From contig JAUJNH010000009.1 in the NCBI GenBank assembly GCA_030448245.1, forward strand, positions 1-64,000: 64,000 bases of DNA, in the 5' to 3' direction. Source of the stretch: Acidimicrobiales bacterium. Lineage in GTDB: Bacteria > Actinomycetota > Acidimicrobiia > Acidimicrobiales > JAUJNH01. The notes below the pieces were generated by a model. The model did not search any database. It was not told where the DNA came from and saw only the letters and a list, made by a program, of their open reading frames with translations. Below are positions 16,768-26,109 of the stretch, piece by piece (within the stretch, counting starts at the first letter, position 1; each line of letters begins with the position of its first letter). The position numbers and the translations under genes were made by a program.

Positions 16768-17790
16768 ATGACCAGCACCCGGGTGCCCGTCACCGTTCTC
16801 ACCGGCTTCCTCGGAGCCGGCAAGACGACCCTGCTGAACTACGTCCTCAGCGAGAACCACGGCCGGCGGATCGCCGTGATCGAGAACGAGTTCGGCGAGG
16901 TCGGCATCGACGAGGCGCTGGTCCTCGAATCCGACGAAGAGATCTTCGAGATGAACAACGGCTGCGTGTGCTGCACGGTGCGGGGTGACCTGGTCCGCAT
17001 CCTCGGCCGCCTCCTGCGCCGCGACGAGCCGCTCGACCACATCATCATCGAGACCACCGGCCTGGCCGACCCGTCGCCGGTGGCGCAGACGTTCTTCTTC
17101 GACGACGAGCTGCGCGACCGGCTCGAGCTCGACGCCATCGTCACCCTGGTCGACGCCAAGCACCTCCTGCTCCACCTCGACGGGCCGGCCGGCGCCGACG
17201 CTCAGGTGGTCGAGCAGATCGCCTTTGCCGACCGCCTGGTGGTCACCAAGGCCGATCTCGTCGACCAGGCTGCACTCGATGAGGTGGTGCGCCGCGTACG
17301 GGAGGTGAACAGCATGGCCGAGCTCGTCTACGGCGAGCACGGCAAGGTCGACCTCGACCGGATCCTCGGGGTGCACGCCTTTGACCTCGACCGGATCGTC
17401 GAGATGCAGCCCTCGTTCCTGTCCGGTGAGCTCGAGCACCACCACGGGTCGGGGGTGACCTCGGTCGGCTTCGACGTGGCCGGCCAGCTCGACCCCGACC
17501 GCCTCAGCGCCTGGATGGAGCAGCTGGTCCAGACCTGGGCCGTCGACATCTTCCGCATGAAGGGCATCCTGGCCATCGCCGGCGAGGACCAGCGCTACGT
17601 CTTCCAGGGCGTGCACATGCTGGTCGACACCGCACCGGCCGGCCACTGGGCTCCCGGCGACGAGCGGCGCAGTCGGTTGGTGTTCATCGGGCGTAACCTC
17701 GACCGCCGGCAGCTCGAGGCGTCCTTCGCCAGCTGCCTCGTCGAGCCAGGAGCGAGCCAGCGTGTGGAAAGCGGGAGCGAAGCGGGCTGA
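16768..17790 (+). CDS. COG0523 (CobW-type) metallochaperone GTPase
   Basis: 340 residues. Walker A TGFLGAGKTT, the family metal site MNNGCVCCTV (CxCC), ETTGLADP and TKADLVD are all present, and a CobW C-terminal domain starts near residue 225. A short run EHHHGSG gives extra metal ligands. These GTPases deliver Zn, Co or other metals. A TAGGGT -10-like box lies just upstream, giving a short leader. The small cysteine protein downstream overlaps its end by 29 bases, implying joint expression. Confidence 0.85.
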   Translation: MTSTRVPVTVLTGFLGAGKTTLLNYVLSENHGRRIAVIENEFGEVGIDEALVLESDEEIFEMNNGCVCCTVRGDLVRILGRLLRRDEPLDHIIIETTGLADPSPVAQTFFFDDELRDRLELDAIVTLVDAKHLLLHLDGPAGADAQVVEQIAFADRLVVTKADLVDQAALDEVVRRVREVNSMAELVYGEHGKVDLDRILGVHAFDLDRIVEMQPSFLSGELEHHHGSGVTSVGFDVAGQLDPDRLSAWMEQLVQTWAVDIFRMKGILAIAGEDQRYVFQGVHMLVDTAPAGHWAPGDERRSRLVFIGRNLDRRQLEASFASCLVEPGASQRVESGSEAG

Positions 17791-18052
17791 CACCACCGAG
17801 CTGCGGCGGATCGTACGCGACGAGCTCGAGCTGGATGACGACGACACCCTCACCATCTCGGAGCTGGCCTGCCCCAAGCAGGGGTGCCCGCCCGTCGAGA
17901 CCGTCATCTCGATCTTCCCGGCGACCGACGAGCCCTACCTCGTCCGGGTCTGCAAGGCCGTGGCCGACGTCGAGCCGATGGACGTGATCGCCGCCCTGGC
18001 GTGGGGCGACCACCCCGACTCGTTCAACCCCAGCTCGCTCTTCGCCGACTAG
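17762..18052 (+). CDS. small cysteine-motif partner of COG0523 GTPase
   Basis: 96 residues starting within the end of the GTPase gene. A helical N-terminus (ELRRIVRDELEL) leads to LACPKQGCPPVETVI, a C-x4-C-PP motif, and then a beta-rich part with VRVCKAV. Comparable small proteins accompany COG0523 genes in other bacteria, but no function is established. It could bind the metal handled by its partner; that is inference. Confidence 0.65.
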   Translation: MWKAGAKRADTTELRRIVRDELELDDDDTLTISELACPKQGCPPVETVISIFPATDEPYLVRVCKAVADVEPMDVIAALAWGDHPDSFNPSSLFAD

Positions 18053-19788
18053 CGGGCCGAGACCCGCCGGCCGCCGGCCGGGGCCTCGTGGTGCAGGACG
18101 AGGGCCACGCAGAAGGTGCTGGTGCCGTCGACGGCCTCGTACCAGACCCGGCCACCCATGGCCTCGGCGAGGCCCCGCACGAGGGCGAGTCCGAGGCCGC
18201 TGCCCCGGCCCTTGTCACGGCTGATCCGGCCCAGGGTGCGCACGCCGTCGAACAGGGTGGGCTGGAGGACGTCCGAGATGCCGTCCCCCGCGTCGCTGAC
18301 GGTGACCACGATCCGGCCGTTGGCGTCGACCCCACCCAGGGCCAGCCGCACCGGCGGCGCTCCGTGGACGAGGGCGTTCTCGATGAGGTTGGCCAGGACC
18401 TGCTCGACACGGCGGGCGTCGGCGACCACCTCGAGATCTTCGGGGACGTCGATCACCACGTCGGCCAGGCGGTCGTCGGCGACGGCGATGACCGCCGCCT
18501 CGGCCGCGGCGAGCAGCTGGACCGGCCGGGTGCTGAGCAGCAGGGTGCGGGTCTCGAGCCGGCTGAGGTCGTGCAGGTCGTCGGCCAGCCGGGACATGCG
18601 CTCGGACTGGCGCCGGATCTGGCTGGCGATCCGCACCACCTGCTCGACGGGCAGGTCGCCGACGTGGCTCTCGATGGTGGCGGCCAGGCCGATCACCGCC
18701 GTCAGGGGCTGGCGGAGGTCGTAGGTGATGAGCTGCAGGAACTCGTTCTTGTTGCGCTCGAGGCTGGTGGCCGAGGTGACGTCGCGCACCACCCCCTGGT
18801 GGCCGACGAGCGAGCCGTCGGCGAAGCGGGGCACGATGTGCACGTCCACGATCCGCGACACGCCGTCGGCCCGGGCCACGTCGAGCTGCGACCGGGCTGG
18901 TTCGCGACCCAGCAGCGCCGCCGCCCCCGCGCTCGGCCCGAGGCACCGGAGGACGTCGGTGAGGTGCTCGCCGGCGACCTCGCTGAACGAGCGACCGATG
19001 AGCCGCTCGAGGGCGGGGTTGGCGTAGGTGAGGTGACCGTCGATGTCGACCTCGAAGATGCCGTTGTCGCTGGTCTCGACCACGTGCTGGTAGCGGGCCC
19101 GGGCGTCTTCGACCTTGGCGATCATGGCGGCCCAGTAGCCCTGGGCCAGGCTGTCGGTGAGGTGGTCGACCGCCGGCAGGATCCGGGTGAGGAGCAGCGA
19201 CAGCGCCAGGCCCCAGCGTCCGCCCCGGGCCTCGGCCAGCTCGACGGCCGTCTGGACGACCAGGTCGCGGCTGATCCGCAGGACGACCAGCAGCTGCGGC
19301 AGTGACGATCCCGACCAGGCGGCGTCGGCCCCGACGTCCTGCAGGTCGCCGACCAGGGCCTCGTCGACCTCGGCCCCCGAGCCGGTCACGGCGAGGATCG
19401 CCTCGAACCGGCTGCGGGCCTGCATGATGAAGCGCTGCTGCTGGCGCATGTCCCACCGCAGCGCCTCGGGGAACACCTGGGCGAAGAGGTCGAAGGCCCG
19501 GCGGGCCATGTCCTCGCTCTCACCGTCGAGGGCGGCGAGCAGCTCCTGGGGGTCGGCCTTGGCCTCGCCGCTGAAGGCGAGGAACCCGGTCCCGTTGTCG
19601 GCGTTGCGGGCCAGGAACGCCTTCACCTCCGGCATGGCGAACGACGGCTGCCCCGTCTCGGAGTCGACCGCCGCCGACTCGAGGAACCCAGCGGTGGCCA
19701 GCCCGGCGACGGCGACGACCGGCAGCCCGAGGATGCCGGCGGCTTCCTCGAGGGTGAGCTCGTGCAGGTTGCCGGTGTCCCGCTCCAT
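18049..19788 (-). CDS. PAS histidine-kinase-like protein lacking the phospho-His
   Basis: 579 residues. The N-terminus (about 10-65) resembles a MerR/excisionase winged helix (LTLEEAAGILGLPVVAVAGL). A helical region follows, then a PAS domain (about 230-340), the dimerisation helix, and a kinase ATPase domain with N-box NLIENALVHG, G1 DAGDGIS and G2 GRGSGLGLALVRG. In the H-box, KNEFLQLITYDLRQPLT has Tyr356 (TAC) where His should be, so normal autophosphorylation is not possible. GGAGGAG 3-9 bases before ATG 19788 fixes the start. No response regulator adjoins it. Confidence 0.8.
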   Translation of the reverse strand: MERDTGNLHELTLEEAAGILGLPVVAVAGLATAGFLESAAVDSETGQPSFAMPEVKAFLARNADNGTGFLAFSGEAKADPQELLAALDGESEDMARRAFDLFAQVFPEALRWDMRQQQRFIMQARSRFEAILAVTGSGAEVDEALVGDLQDVGADAAWSGSSLPQLLVVLRISRDLVVQTAVELAEARGGRWGLALSLLLTRILPAVDHLTDSLAQGYWAAMIAKVEDARARYQHVVETSDNGIFEVDIDGHLTYANPALERLIGRSFSEVAGEHLTDVLRCLGPSAGAAALLGREPARSQLDVARADGVSRIVDVHIVPRFADGSLVGHQGVVRDVTSATSLERNKNEFLQLITYDLRQPLTAVIGLAATIESHVGDLPVEQVVRIASQIRRQSERMSRLADDLHDLSRLETRTLLLSTRPVQLLAAAEAAVIAVADDRLADVVIDVPEDLEVVADARRVEQVLANLIENALVHGAPPVRLALGGVDANGRIVVTVSDAGDGISDVLQPTLFDGVRTLGRISRDKGRGSGLGLALVRGLAEAMGGRVWYEAVDGTSTFCVALVLHHEAPAGGRRVSAR

Positions 19789-19846
19789 GCTCCTCCAAGG
19801 TTCGTCGCCGAACGGCACGGGTCCTGCAGCCTGCCGTTCCTCGCGT

Positions 19847-19888
19847 GGCGGGACGGACCCGCACTTCCCCGAACGGATCCGTCCCGCC
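19847..19888. repeat. 11-bp perfect inverted repeat
   Basis: GGCGGGACGGA at 19847-19857 and its exact complement at 19878-19888, separated by 20 bases. It lies between the YbjN-like gene and the kinase-like gene, both leftward. It could end transcription of the first or be an operator for the second; no T-run follows on the minus strand. Confidence 0.5.
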
Positions 19889-19945
19889 GTTTCGCACCCT
19901 AGCCGGCGGCCCTGACAGCGTCAACAGGGTGAGCAACCATGCCTT

Positions 19946-20416
19946 TCATGGCTTCCCGGCTTCCCTCAGCCGGGTGGCGAAGCCCAGCCGGAGCAGCGTC
20001 TTGAAGTGCCGCTCGGTCCACTGCCAGGACGAGCCGACGATGCGGTCGAGCTCGTCCTCGTCCAGCCACGACAGCGCGACCTGGCCGCGCAGGTAGATCG
20101 CCTCCTCGAGCCCGATGGCGAAGGCCATCCCGTACATCCTGGCGTTGGCCCGGAGGGCGTGCTCGTAGACCGCCTGGTGGCCTTCCTCGGGGGCGGGGAG
20201 GACGTGGCACTCGTGGTGCAGGGTCCGCTCGTGCAGGCTCAGCCACACGGTGATGTGCGCCTTGTCCTCGCCCGCGAGGCGGACGAGCCAGCGGGGCTCG
20301 AGCGCATCGCGCTCGACCGCCTCGAGCAGGGGGTTGGCCGCCAGCTCCCGGGTCGCCCATCGGTCGATCAGGTCGGCCAGGCGCACCAGGTCGGCGTCGT
20401 CGTGGCGGTCGGGCAT
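19946..20416 (-). CDS. YbjN-like protein
   Basis: 156 residues. The pattern of a helical N-terminus (ADLIDRWATRELAANPLLEAV), a strand-rich middle (HITVWLSLHERTLHHECHVL) and YEHALRANARMYGMAFAIG matches YbjN/type III chaperone-like proteins, which often assist other proteins or modulate regulation. ATG 20416 is divergent from the beta-propeller gene with a 94-bp gap. Confidence 0.65.
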   Translation of the reverse strand: MPDRHDDADLVRLADLIDRWATRELAANPLLEAVERDALEPRWLVRLAGEDKAHITVWLSLHERTLHHECHVLPAPEEGHQAVYEHALRANARMYGMAFAIGLEEAIYLRGQVALSWLDEDELDRIVGSSWQWTERHFKTLLRLGFATRLREAGKP

Positions 20417-20510
20417 CGGGGCGAACGCTACGGGAACCAACGGCGGGCGCAGGAGCGTCGGAGGAACGAGCGGGCCACCCAAAGGCCCCGAGCACGGGAG
20501 CGGTGGAGCG

Positions 20511-22775
20511 ATGCGCAGAGGTCCGGCACGGGTGAGCGGGTCGATGGGGATGGCGGTGGCGCTGGCCGCAGTGGCCGTGGCGGGGTGTGACGCGTCACGC
20601 CCCCAGACGAGGCCGCCGACCACGGTGGCTCCCGGAGGCCCCGGCCCCGTCCCCCCGGGCCCACGTCCCGACCAGCTCGCCGTCGCCCCAGGCGAGCGGC
20701 GGCCCGAGCAGGCGTCGTTCCTGGTGCGGGCCACCAGCTGTGAGCGCTTCGCCGATGCGGTGCGCCCGGTGGCGGTGGCCGCCGTCGGCCCCTACGGCTT
20801 CGCCGGAGGTGGGGGCTTCGGTTCGGGCCGCGAGATGCCGTCGTCGGCACCGCCCCCCGCCGGAGCCCGCTCGGCCGCCCCCACCAGCGCGCGGGCCGCG
20901 CAGGACACGGCTGCACCGACCGCGGGCCGCGACTTCTCGGGCACGAACGTGCAGGAGGCCGGCGTCGACGAGCCGGACACCGTCAAGACCGACGGCCGCC
21001 TGCTCGTCTCCAGCCTCGACGGCCGGCTGCGGGTGCTGGACGTCTCCGGTGAGCCCAGGCTGGTCGGCACCCTCGAGCTCCCGCAGGGCTCCGCCAACCT
21101 CCTGCTCGTCGGCCAGCGCGCCCTGGTGCTGTCCGGCGGCTACAGGGGCCGGCCGGGGCCCGGGCTGGCGGTGCTGCCCGACGGCACGGGCGGCGGCCCG
21201 CCGCCCCGCCCCACCACCACGGTCACCGTGGTCGACCTGACGGACCCGGCGAAGCCGACCGTGGCCCGCACCCACACCATCGACGGCAGCTACGTGGACG
21301 CCCGGCTGGTCGGCGGGGTGGCGCGCATCGTGACCCGCTCGCAGCCTGCCATCTCCTTCCCTCAGCCGAACGGGCGGGTCGACCCGGCCAAGGCCACGGC
21401 GGCCAACGCCGAGGTGGTGCGGCGGGCCGACGCCGGCTCGTTCCTGCCGAAGGACGCCTCGTGCGCCGACGCGTACGTGCCCGTCGAGGCGTCCGGGGTG
21501 GGCACCATCGCCGTCCAGAGCCTCGACCCCGCCGCCGCGGCCCCGGGGCCGGCCGTCACCGTGGTGGCCGACGCCTCGACGGTGTACGCCAGTGCCGGCC
21601 GCCTCTTCGTGGCCACCAACCGCTACGGCGGCGACGGCCCGGTGCGCCCCGCCGTCGCCCCCGGCCAGCCCAGCGAGGGCAGGACGGCGATCCACGCCTT
21701 TGACATCACCGACCCGGCGAGGGCTCGCTACGCCGGCTCCGGCGACGTCCCCGGCCGGCTGCTCAACCAGTTCTCGCTGTCCGAGCACGAGGGGGTCCTG
21801 CGGGTCGCCACCACGATCGACGGCACCGGCGGTGGGCGGGGCGGTGGCCCCGAGCCGGGAATCCCGATGCCGGTGCCTCTGCCGATGCCGGCCGCGGACC
21901 CAGGCGCTCCCACCAGCCCCGACGCGGCTGGTGGCCCTGGCCCCCCGAGCCCGCCGACGACGACATCGGCGACCTCCTCACCGTCCCCCGGACCGGTGAC
22001 GACGCTGGCACCGCCTCCCGCGACCACGCCGGCACGGCCGCCGTCGACCGGCAAGGTTCCGCCGGGTCCGACCGAGAGCCAGAGTCGGGTCACGATCCTA
22101 CGGCCCGCCGGCGAGGAGTGGGTCGAGACCGGGGCCGTGGACGGGCTCGGGAAGGGCGAGCGGATCTACGCGGTGCGCTTCCTCGGCACGACCGGCTACG
22201 TCGTGACCTTCCGCCAGGTCGACCCGCTCTACGTCCTCGACCTGCGCGACGTGCGGGCGCCGAAGGTCACCGGCGAGCTGAAGATCACCGGCTACTCGGC
22301 CTACCTGCACCCCGCTGGCGTGGGCCGCCTCCTCGGCATCGGCCAGGAAGCGAACGACCAGGGCCGGCGCCTCGGCACCCAGCTGTCCCTGTTCGACGTG
22401 AGGGACCCGGCGAAGCCGACCAAGCTGGCGGGCGCCGTGCTGTCCCAGGGCAGCTCCGAGGCCGAGGAGGACCACCACGCCTTCCTCTACTGGCCGGCCA
22501 ACGGGCTGGTGGTGGCACCGGTCACGTCCTACGGCGGCTCCGACCTCGGCAATCGGCGTGGAGGACCCTCGGGCGCTCAACCGTTCGTGGGCGCCGTCGC
22601 CTTCAAGGTCGGCGACCGGAGCGTGGCCGAGGCCGCCCGCATCTCCCACCCCGGCTCCACCCCGATCGAGCGCACCCTGGTCGTGGGTGACCGCCTGCTC
22701 ACCCTGTCGCGCATCGGGCTCGGGGCCAACGACCTCGGCAGCCTGGGCGACCGCGGCTTCCTGCCCTTCCGCTGA
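20511..22775 (+). CDS. secreted beta-propeller lipoprotein
   Basis: 754 residues. The signal peptide ends in a lipobox (AVAGC). The family motif FSGTNVQEAGVDEPDTVKTDG precedes propeller blades with LRVLDVSGEPRLVGTLEL, VVDLTDPAKPTVARTH, AFDITDPARARYAG, LYVLDLRDVRAPKVTGEL and LSLFDVRDPAKPTKL. A Pro/Thr-rich linker lies at about 460-525. This is the C-terminal beta-propeller domain family of actinobacteria and archaea, probably surface-exposed; function unknown. GGTGGAG precedes ATG 20511. Confidence 0.8.
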   Translation: MRRGPARVSGSMGMAVALAAVAVAGCDASRPQTRPPTTVAPGGPGPVPPGPRPDQLAVAPGERRPEQASFLVRATSCERFADAVRPVAVAAVGPYGFAGGGGFGSGREMPSSAPPPAGARSAAPTSARAAQDTAAPTAGRDFSGTNVQEAGVDEPDTVKTDGRLLVSSLDGRLRVLDVSGEPRLVGTLELPQGSANLLLVGQRALVLSGGYRGRPGPGLAVLPDGTGGGPPPRPTTTVTVVDLTDPAKPTVARTHTIDGSYVDARLVGGVARIVTRSQPAISFPQPNGRVDPAKATAANAEVVRRADAGSFLPKDASCADAYVPVEASGVGTIAVQSLDPAAAAPGPAVTVVADASTVYASAGRLFVATNRYGGDGPVRPAVAPGQPSEGRTAIHAFDITDPARARYAGSGDVPGRLLNQFSLSEHEGVLRVATTIDGTGGGRGGGPEPGIPMPVPLPMPAADPGAPTSPDAAGGPGPPSPPTTTSATSSPSPGPVTTLAPPPATTPARPPSTGKVPPGPTESQSRVTILRPAGEEWVETGAVDGLGKGERIYAVRFLGTTGYVVTFRQVDPLYVLDLRDVRAPKVTGELKITGYSAYLHPAGVGRLLGIGQEANDQGRRLGTQLSLFDVRDPAKPTKLAGAVLSQGSSEAEEDHHAFLYWPANGLVVAPVTSYGGSDLGNRRGGPSGAQPFVGAVAFKVGDRSVAEAARISHPGSTPIERTLVVGDRLLTLSRIGLGANDLGSLGDRGFLPFR

Positions 22776-22787
22776 GCCGGAGCTGGC

Positions 22788-24020
22788 TCAGCTGCAGTCG
22801 ACCGGCTCGCGGCTCGTGAGGTCGGCGACGAGCCGGCGCAGGCGGCCCGCCGTCGCCGGCCAGGTGTAGCGGGCGGCGCGGCGGGCGGCGGCGTCGCCCA
22901 TGGCGGCGGCCAGCATCGGGTTGGCGAGGATGGTGGCGGCGGCGTCGGCAAAGGCGGCGGCGTCGCGGGTCTCGACCAGGAAGCCGGTGACGCCGTCGTC
23001 GACCAGCGTGGTGAGCCCACCCACCGCCGAGGCCACGACGGGCGTGCCGCAGGCGCCGGCCTCGAGCGCCACCAGGCCGAACGACTCGCTGCGGCTGGGC
23101 ACCAGGACCACGTCGGCGGCTCGGTAGAAGGTGGACAGCAGCTCGTGGGGCTGGGGGGCCAGCAGGTGGACCCGGCCCTTGAGGCCGAAGGCCTGGACCA
23201 GCGTCCGCAGCCGCTGCTCCTCGGCCTCGCCGCTCGGGCCGCTCGGGCCGCCGATGATGACGAGGTGGGCGTCGGGCGCCTGCTCGTCGAGCAGGGCCAG
23301 CGCTCGCACGGCCACGTCGAATCCCTTGAGCGGCTGGATGCGGCCGATGCAGGCCAGCAGCGGGACGTCCCTGGGCAACCCGGTGGCCCGCCGGGCCTGG
23401 GCTCGGTCACCCGGGCTGAAGAAGGCGGTCTCGACGCCCAGCGGCACGATCTCGAGGCGGGCTGGGTCGGCCCCGTAGAGGGCCTCGAGCTGGATGGCCT
23501 CGACCGCGCACGACGCCAGGACGGCATCGCTGCAGCCGATGACCGCCGCCTCGGCCTCGGCCCGCACCGCGGCCTCGCCCTCCCACAGGCCGGCGTCCGC
23601 CTTGACCCGGGCGAGGGTGTGGAAGGTGCTGAGGAGCGGCAGGCCCAGCTCGTGCTTCACCGCGTGGCCGGCGACGCCCGAGAGCCAGTAGTTGGCGTGC
23701 ACCGCGTCAGCCGGCTGGGCGGCGGCCCGCTGGGCGTCCAGCACCGCCCTGGTGAAGGCCGGGACCAGGGCAGGCAGCTCGTCCTTGGGCACGGCCTCGG
23801 TGGGCCCGGCGACGAGGTGGTGCACTCGCAGGCCGGGCTCGACGTTGACGACCGCAGGCAGGCCGGGTCCATCGGCGCGGGTGTAGACGTCGCACTCGAC
23901 CCCGGCCCGGGCGAGCGCGCTGGCGAGGGCCCGGACGTACACGTTCATGCCCCCGCCGTCGCCCGTTCCGGGCTGGGCCAGCGGTGAGGTGTGCAGCGAC
24001 AGGACGGCGAGGGAGCGCAT
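22788..24020 (-). CDS. mshA: MshA-like glycosyltransferase (mycothiol pathway)
   Basis: 410 residues of the GT4 fold. MshA hallmarks include TGDGGGMNVYVRALA, HANYWLSG, STFHTLARVK, PLGVETAFF, IGRIQPLKGFDV and VPSRSESFGLVALEA. MshA joins GlcNAc to inositol-3-phosphate, the first step of mycothiol synthesis. A full-length, intact gene. ATG 24020 follows an XRE regulator after 14 bases on the same strand, so they may share a transcript. Confidence 0.85.
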   Translation of the reverse strand: MRSLAVLSLHTSPLAQPGTGDGGGMNVYVRALASALARAGVECDVYTRADGPGLPAVVNVEPGLRVHHLVAGPTEAVPKDELPALVPAFTRAVLDAQRAAAQPADAVHANYWLSGVAGHAVKHELGLPLLSTFHTLARVKADAGLWEGEAAVRAEAEAAVIGCSDAVLASCAVEAIQLEALYGADPARLEIVPLGVETAFFSPGDRAQARRATGLPRDVPLLACIGRIQPLKGFDVAVRALALLDEQAPDAHLVIIGGPSGPSGEAEEQRLRTLVQAFGLKGRVHLLAPQPHELLSTFYRAADVVLVPSRSESFGLVALEAGACGTPVVASAVGGLTTLVDDGVTGFLVETRDAAAFADAAATILANPMLAAAMGDAAARRAARYTWPATAGRLRRLVADLTSREPVDCS

Positions 24021-24034
24021 GCGCGGCTGGAACC

Positions 24035-24496
24035 CTACCCAGGTGGTCGAGATTCGATCGTGCTCCTGGGGCCGACGGGGACGCTGGTGGCGCCGCCGGC
24101 GGCCGCCGCGGCCTCGAGGTCGGCTGCGTCGAGCACCGGGGCCACCACCCGGTCCTCGTTCTCCCGGCGGAACGACTCGTAGACCCGGATGAGGGCCTGC
24201 TTCTGCTCCTCGGTCAGGTAGGGCTGGCGCAGGATGGCTCCGATGAGGTCGTCGGCCTGGCGCTCCTCGAGGATCCCGGCCCGCACGTACAGCGTCTCCG
24301 CCTGGATGCGCAGCGCCTTGGCGATGTGCTGCAGGATCTCGGCCGACGGCTTGCGCAGGCCCCGCTCGATCTGGCTGAGGTAGGGGTTGGAGATCCCAGC
24401 CAGGTCAGAGAGGCGGCGGAGGCTCAACCGCGACGACAGGCGCTGGTCACGGATGAACGCCCCGAGGTCGCGCCACCGGTCTTCGAGCTCGGCCAT
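24035..24496 (-). CDS. XRE-family helix-turn-helix regulator
   Basis: 153 residues. The Cro/C1 helix-turn-helix is clear: LGAFIRDQRLSSRLSLRRLSDLAGISNPYLSQIERG. The C-terminal half is helical with LYVRAGILEER and YLTEEQKQALIRVYESF, a layout common in actinobacterial single-copy regulators. It lies upstream of mshA on the same strand. Targets unknown. Confidence 0.85.
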   Translation of the reverse strand: MAELEDRWRDLGAFIRDQRLSSRLSLRRLSDLAGISNPYLSQIERGLRKPSAEILQHIAKALRIQAETLYVRAGILEERQADDLIGAILRQPYLTEEQKQALIRVYESFRRENEDRVVAPVLDAADLEAAAAAGGATSVPVGPRSTIESRPPG

Positions 24497-24642
24497 TGCT
24501 AGCCCAAACCAGCGCTGCGCTCGCGGTTGCCAGCGGGTAGTTCAGCCCGACCCGGCCGGGAGGTCTCACGCCCCCTGATCCACCGGGCTCCAGGGGTTGC
24601 CGGCCGGCCACGGAGCGTAGTGTCCGGTTGGCGCACCCCGGG

Positions 24643-25237
24643 ATGCGCCCACGACCGGGAGGAACCATTCACCCGAGCTCCAAGGTCCGACGAGGGGCAG
24701 CCCTGGCCCTGGTGGTCATCGCCGGCGCCTGCGGCGACACGGCCGATGAAGAGAGGGCGGCTGGCCCCACGACCACGTCCGCTCCGGCCACCACCGCCGC
24801 CGCCACCGCCAGCAAGACCCTGACGGTGACCGGAGTCGACTACGCCTTTGCGGGCGTGCCGGCGAAGATCGCCCCGGGCACGACGATCGAGCTCACCAAC
24901 GCGCCGAAGAAGGAGGTCCACGAGCTGGTGGCCCTCCGGGTGAACGACGGCGAGACCCGGCCCGCCGGAGTGCTGCTCCAGCTCCCGGAGGCCGAGCGGG
25001 ACAAGGCCGCCGAGTTCCGGGCGTCACCATCGCCTTCCCAGCCGAGAAGGGCACCACGCCCGAGGGGCCGGTGGTCCTGACCCAGCCGGCCGCTACCTGT
25101 TCGTCTGCACCATCCCGACCGGAGCCGACCCGGCGGCGTTCCGCGAGGCGGCCAAGAACCCCGGCCCGCCGCCCTCGATCCCGGGAGGTCCGCCCCATGT
25201 GGTCGTGGGCATGCTGTCCGAGGTCACCGTCGGCTGA
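24643..25237 (+). pseudogene. plastocyanin-like cupredoxin lipoprotein with two -1 frameshifts
   Basis: A lipoprotein signal (LVVIAGACGD), a Thr/Ala linker and a cupredoxin domain (TVTGVDYAFAGVPAKIAPGTTIELTN is recognisable in part; HELVAL supplies one His) are followed by breaks near 25019 and 25085. Restoring one base at each gives GVTIAFPAEKG and RYLFVCTIPTGAD, then PPHVVVGM, i.e. a type I copper site of His, Cys, His, Met. With two bases added the length is exactly 199 codons. Both losses look like G deletions beside G-runs, so sequence error is likely. Confidence 0.65.
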
Positions 25238-25263
25238 GCCGCAGCGTCGGCCCACCAGCGCCG

Positions 25264-26109
25264 TCAGGCGGAAGGCGGGAGCGGCAGCACCAGCTCCATC
25301 GGCTCCCGCCCGACGACCACGTCGACCGCGACGTCGAGGCCGGCGGCGATGTGGTCCATGGCGTCGTCGGTGCGGCTCGGGGCGTGGTGGAACAGGGCAA
25401 GCCGGCGGGCCGACGCGTGAGCGGCCAGCCCGACGGCGTAGTCCACGGTCGAGTGCCCGAACCCGGAGACGGCGGCGAACTCCTCGGCCGTGTGCTGGGC
25501 GTCGTGGATCAACAGGTCAACCCCCGCCGCCAGCCCCACGGCGGCCTCGTGGTACGGCCCGTGGCCGAGGGGGCCGGGGCCGAGACTGACGGGTCCGTGG
25601 TCGGACAGGTAGGCCAGGGCCGACCGGCCGTCCTCGACCCGGTAGCCGAAGGTCCGCCCACCCTTGTGGGGGATCTCCCTGGCCGTGACCAGGAAGCCAC
25701 CCACCTCGTGGACCCCCTCCTCTAGGCCCGAGAACCGCCACCTGCCCCGCAGGCCGCCCGGCGGGATCGGGAAGTGAGGAGGGCTCATCGCCCTGGCGAG
25801 GACGGCGACGGCGTCGCCCTGCGCCGGCATGCACAGGTCGACCACGGCGTCGTCCCGGTCGCCGGCCGCGAAGAAGGGCAGGCCCTGGGTGTGGTCCCAG
25901 TGGAGGTGGCTGAGGAGGATGGTGCCCAGGAAGGGCGCGCCGTCGAGCAGGTGGGTCGCCCGGCGGATGCCGGTGCCTGCGTCGAGGAGCAGGCTCGGGG
26001 ACCGGCCGTCGTGGGCGATGGCGACGCACGAGGTGTGCCCGCCCGTGCGCGCGAACTCCGGTCCCGGCGAAGGGGTCGACCCCCGCACGCCGCAGAGAGT
26101 GACCCTCAC
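25264..26109 (-). CDS. MBL-fold metallo-hydrolase
   Basis: 281 residues with a metallo-beta-lactamase metal site LSHLHWDHTQG and later LLIHDAQH, GHSTVDYAV and ALFHHAP. The GVRGSTPSPGPEFARTGGHTS N-terminus matches a phosphodiesterase-like MBL group seen next to two-component genes. GTG 26109 is chosen because the first strand begins there and it overlaps the stop of a possible 53-codon frame. Substrate unknown. Confidence 0.8.
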   Translation of the reverse strand: MRVTLCGVRGSTPSPGPEFARTGGHTSCVAIAHDGRSPSLLLDAGTGIRRATHLLDGAPFLGTILLSHLHWDHTQGLPFFAAGDRDDAVVDLCMPAQGDAVAVLARAMSPPHFPIPPGGLRGRWRFSGLEEGVHEVGGFLVTAREIPHKGGRTFGYRVEDGRSALAYLSDHGPVSLGPGPLGHGPYHEAAVGLAAGVDLLIHDAQHTAEEFAAVSGFGHSTVDYAVGLAAHASARRLALFHHAPSRTDDAMDHIAAGLDVAVDVVVGREPMELVLPLPPSA

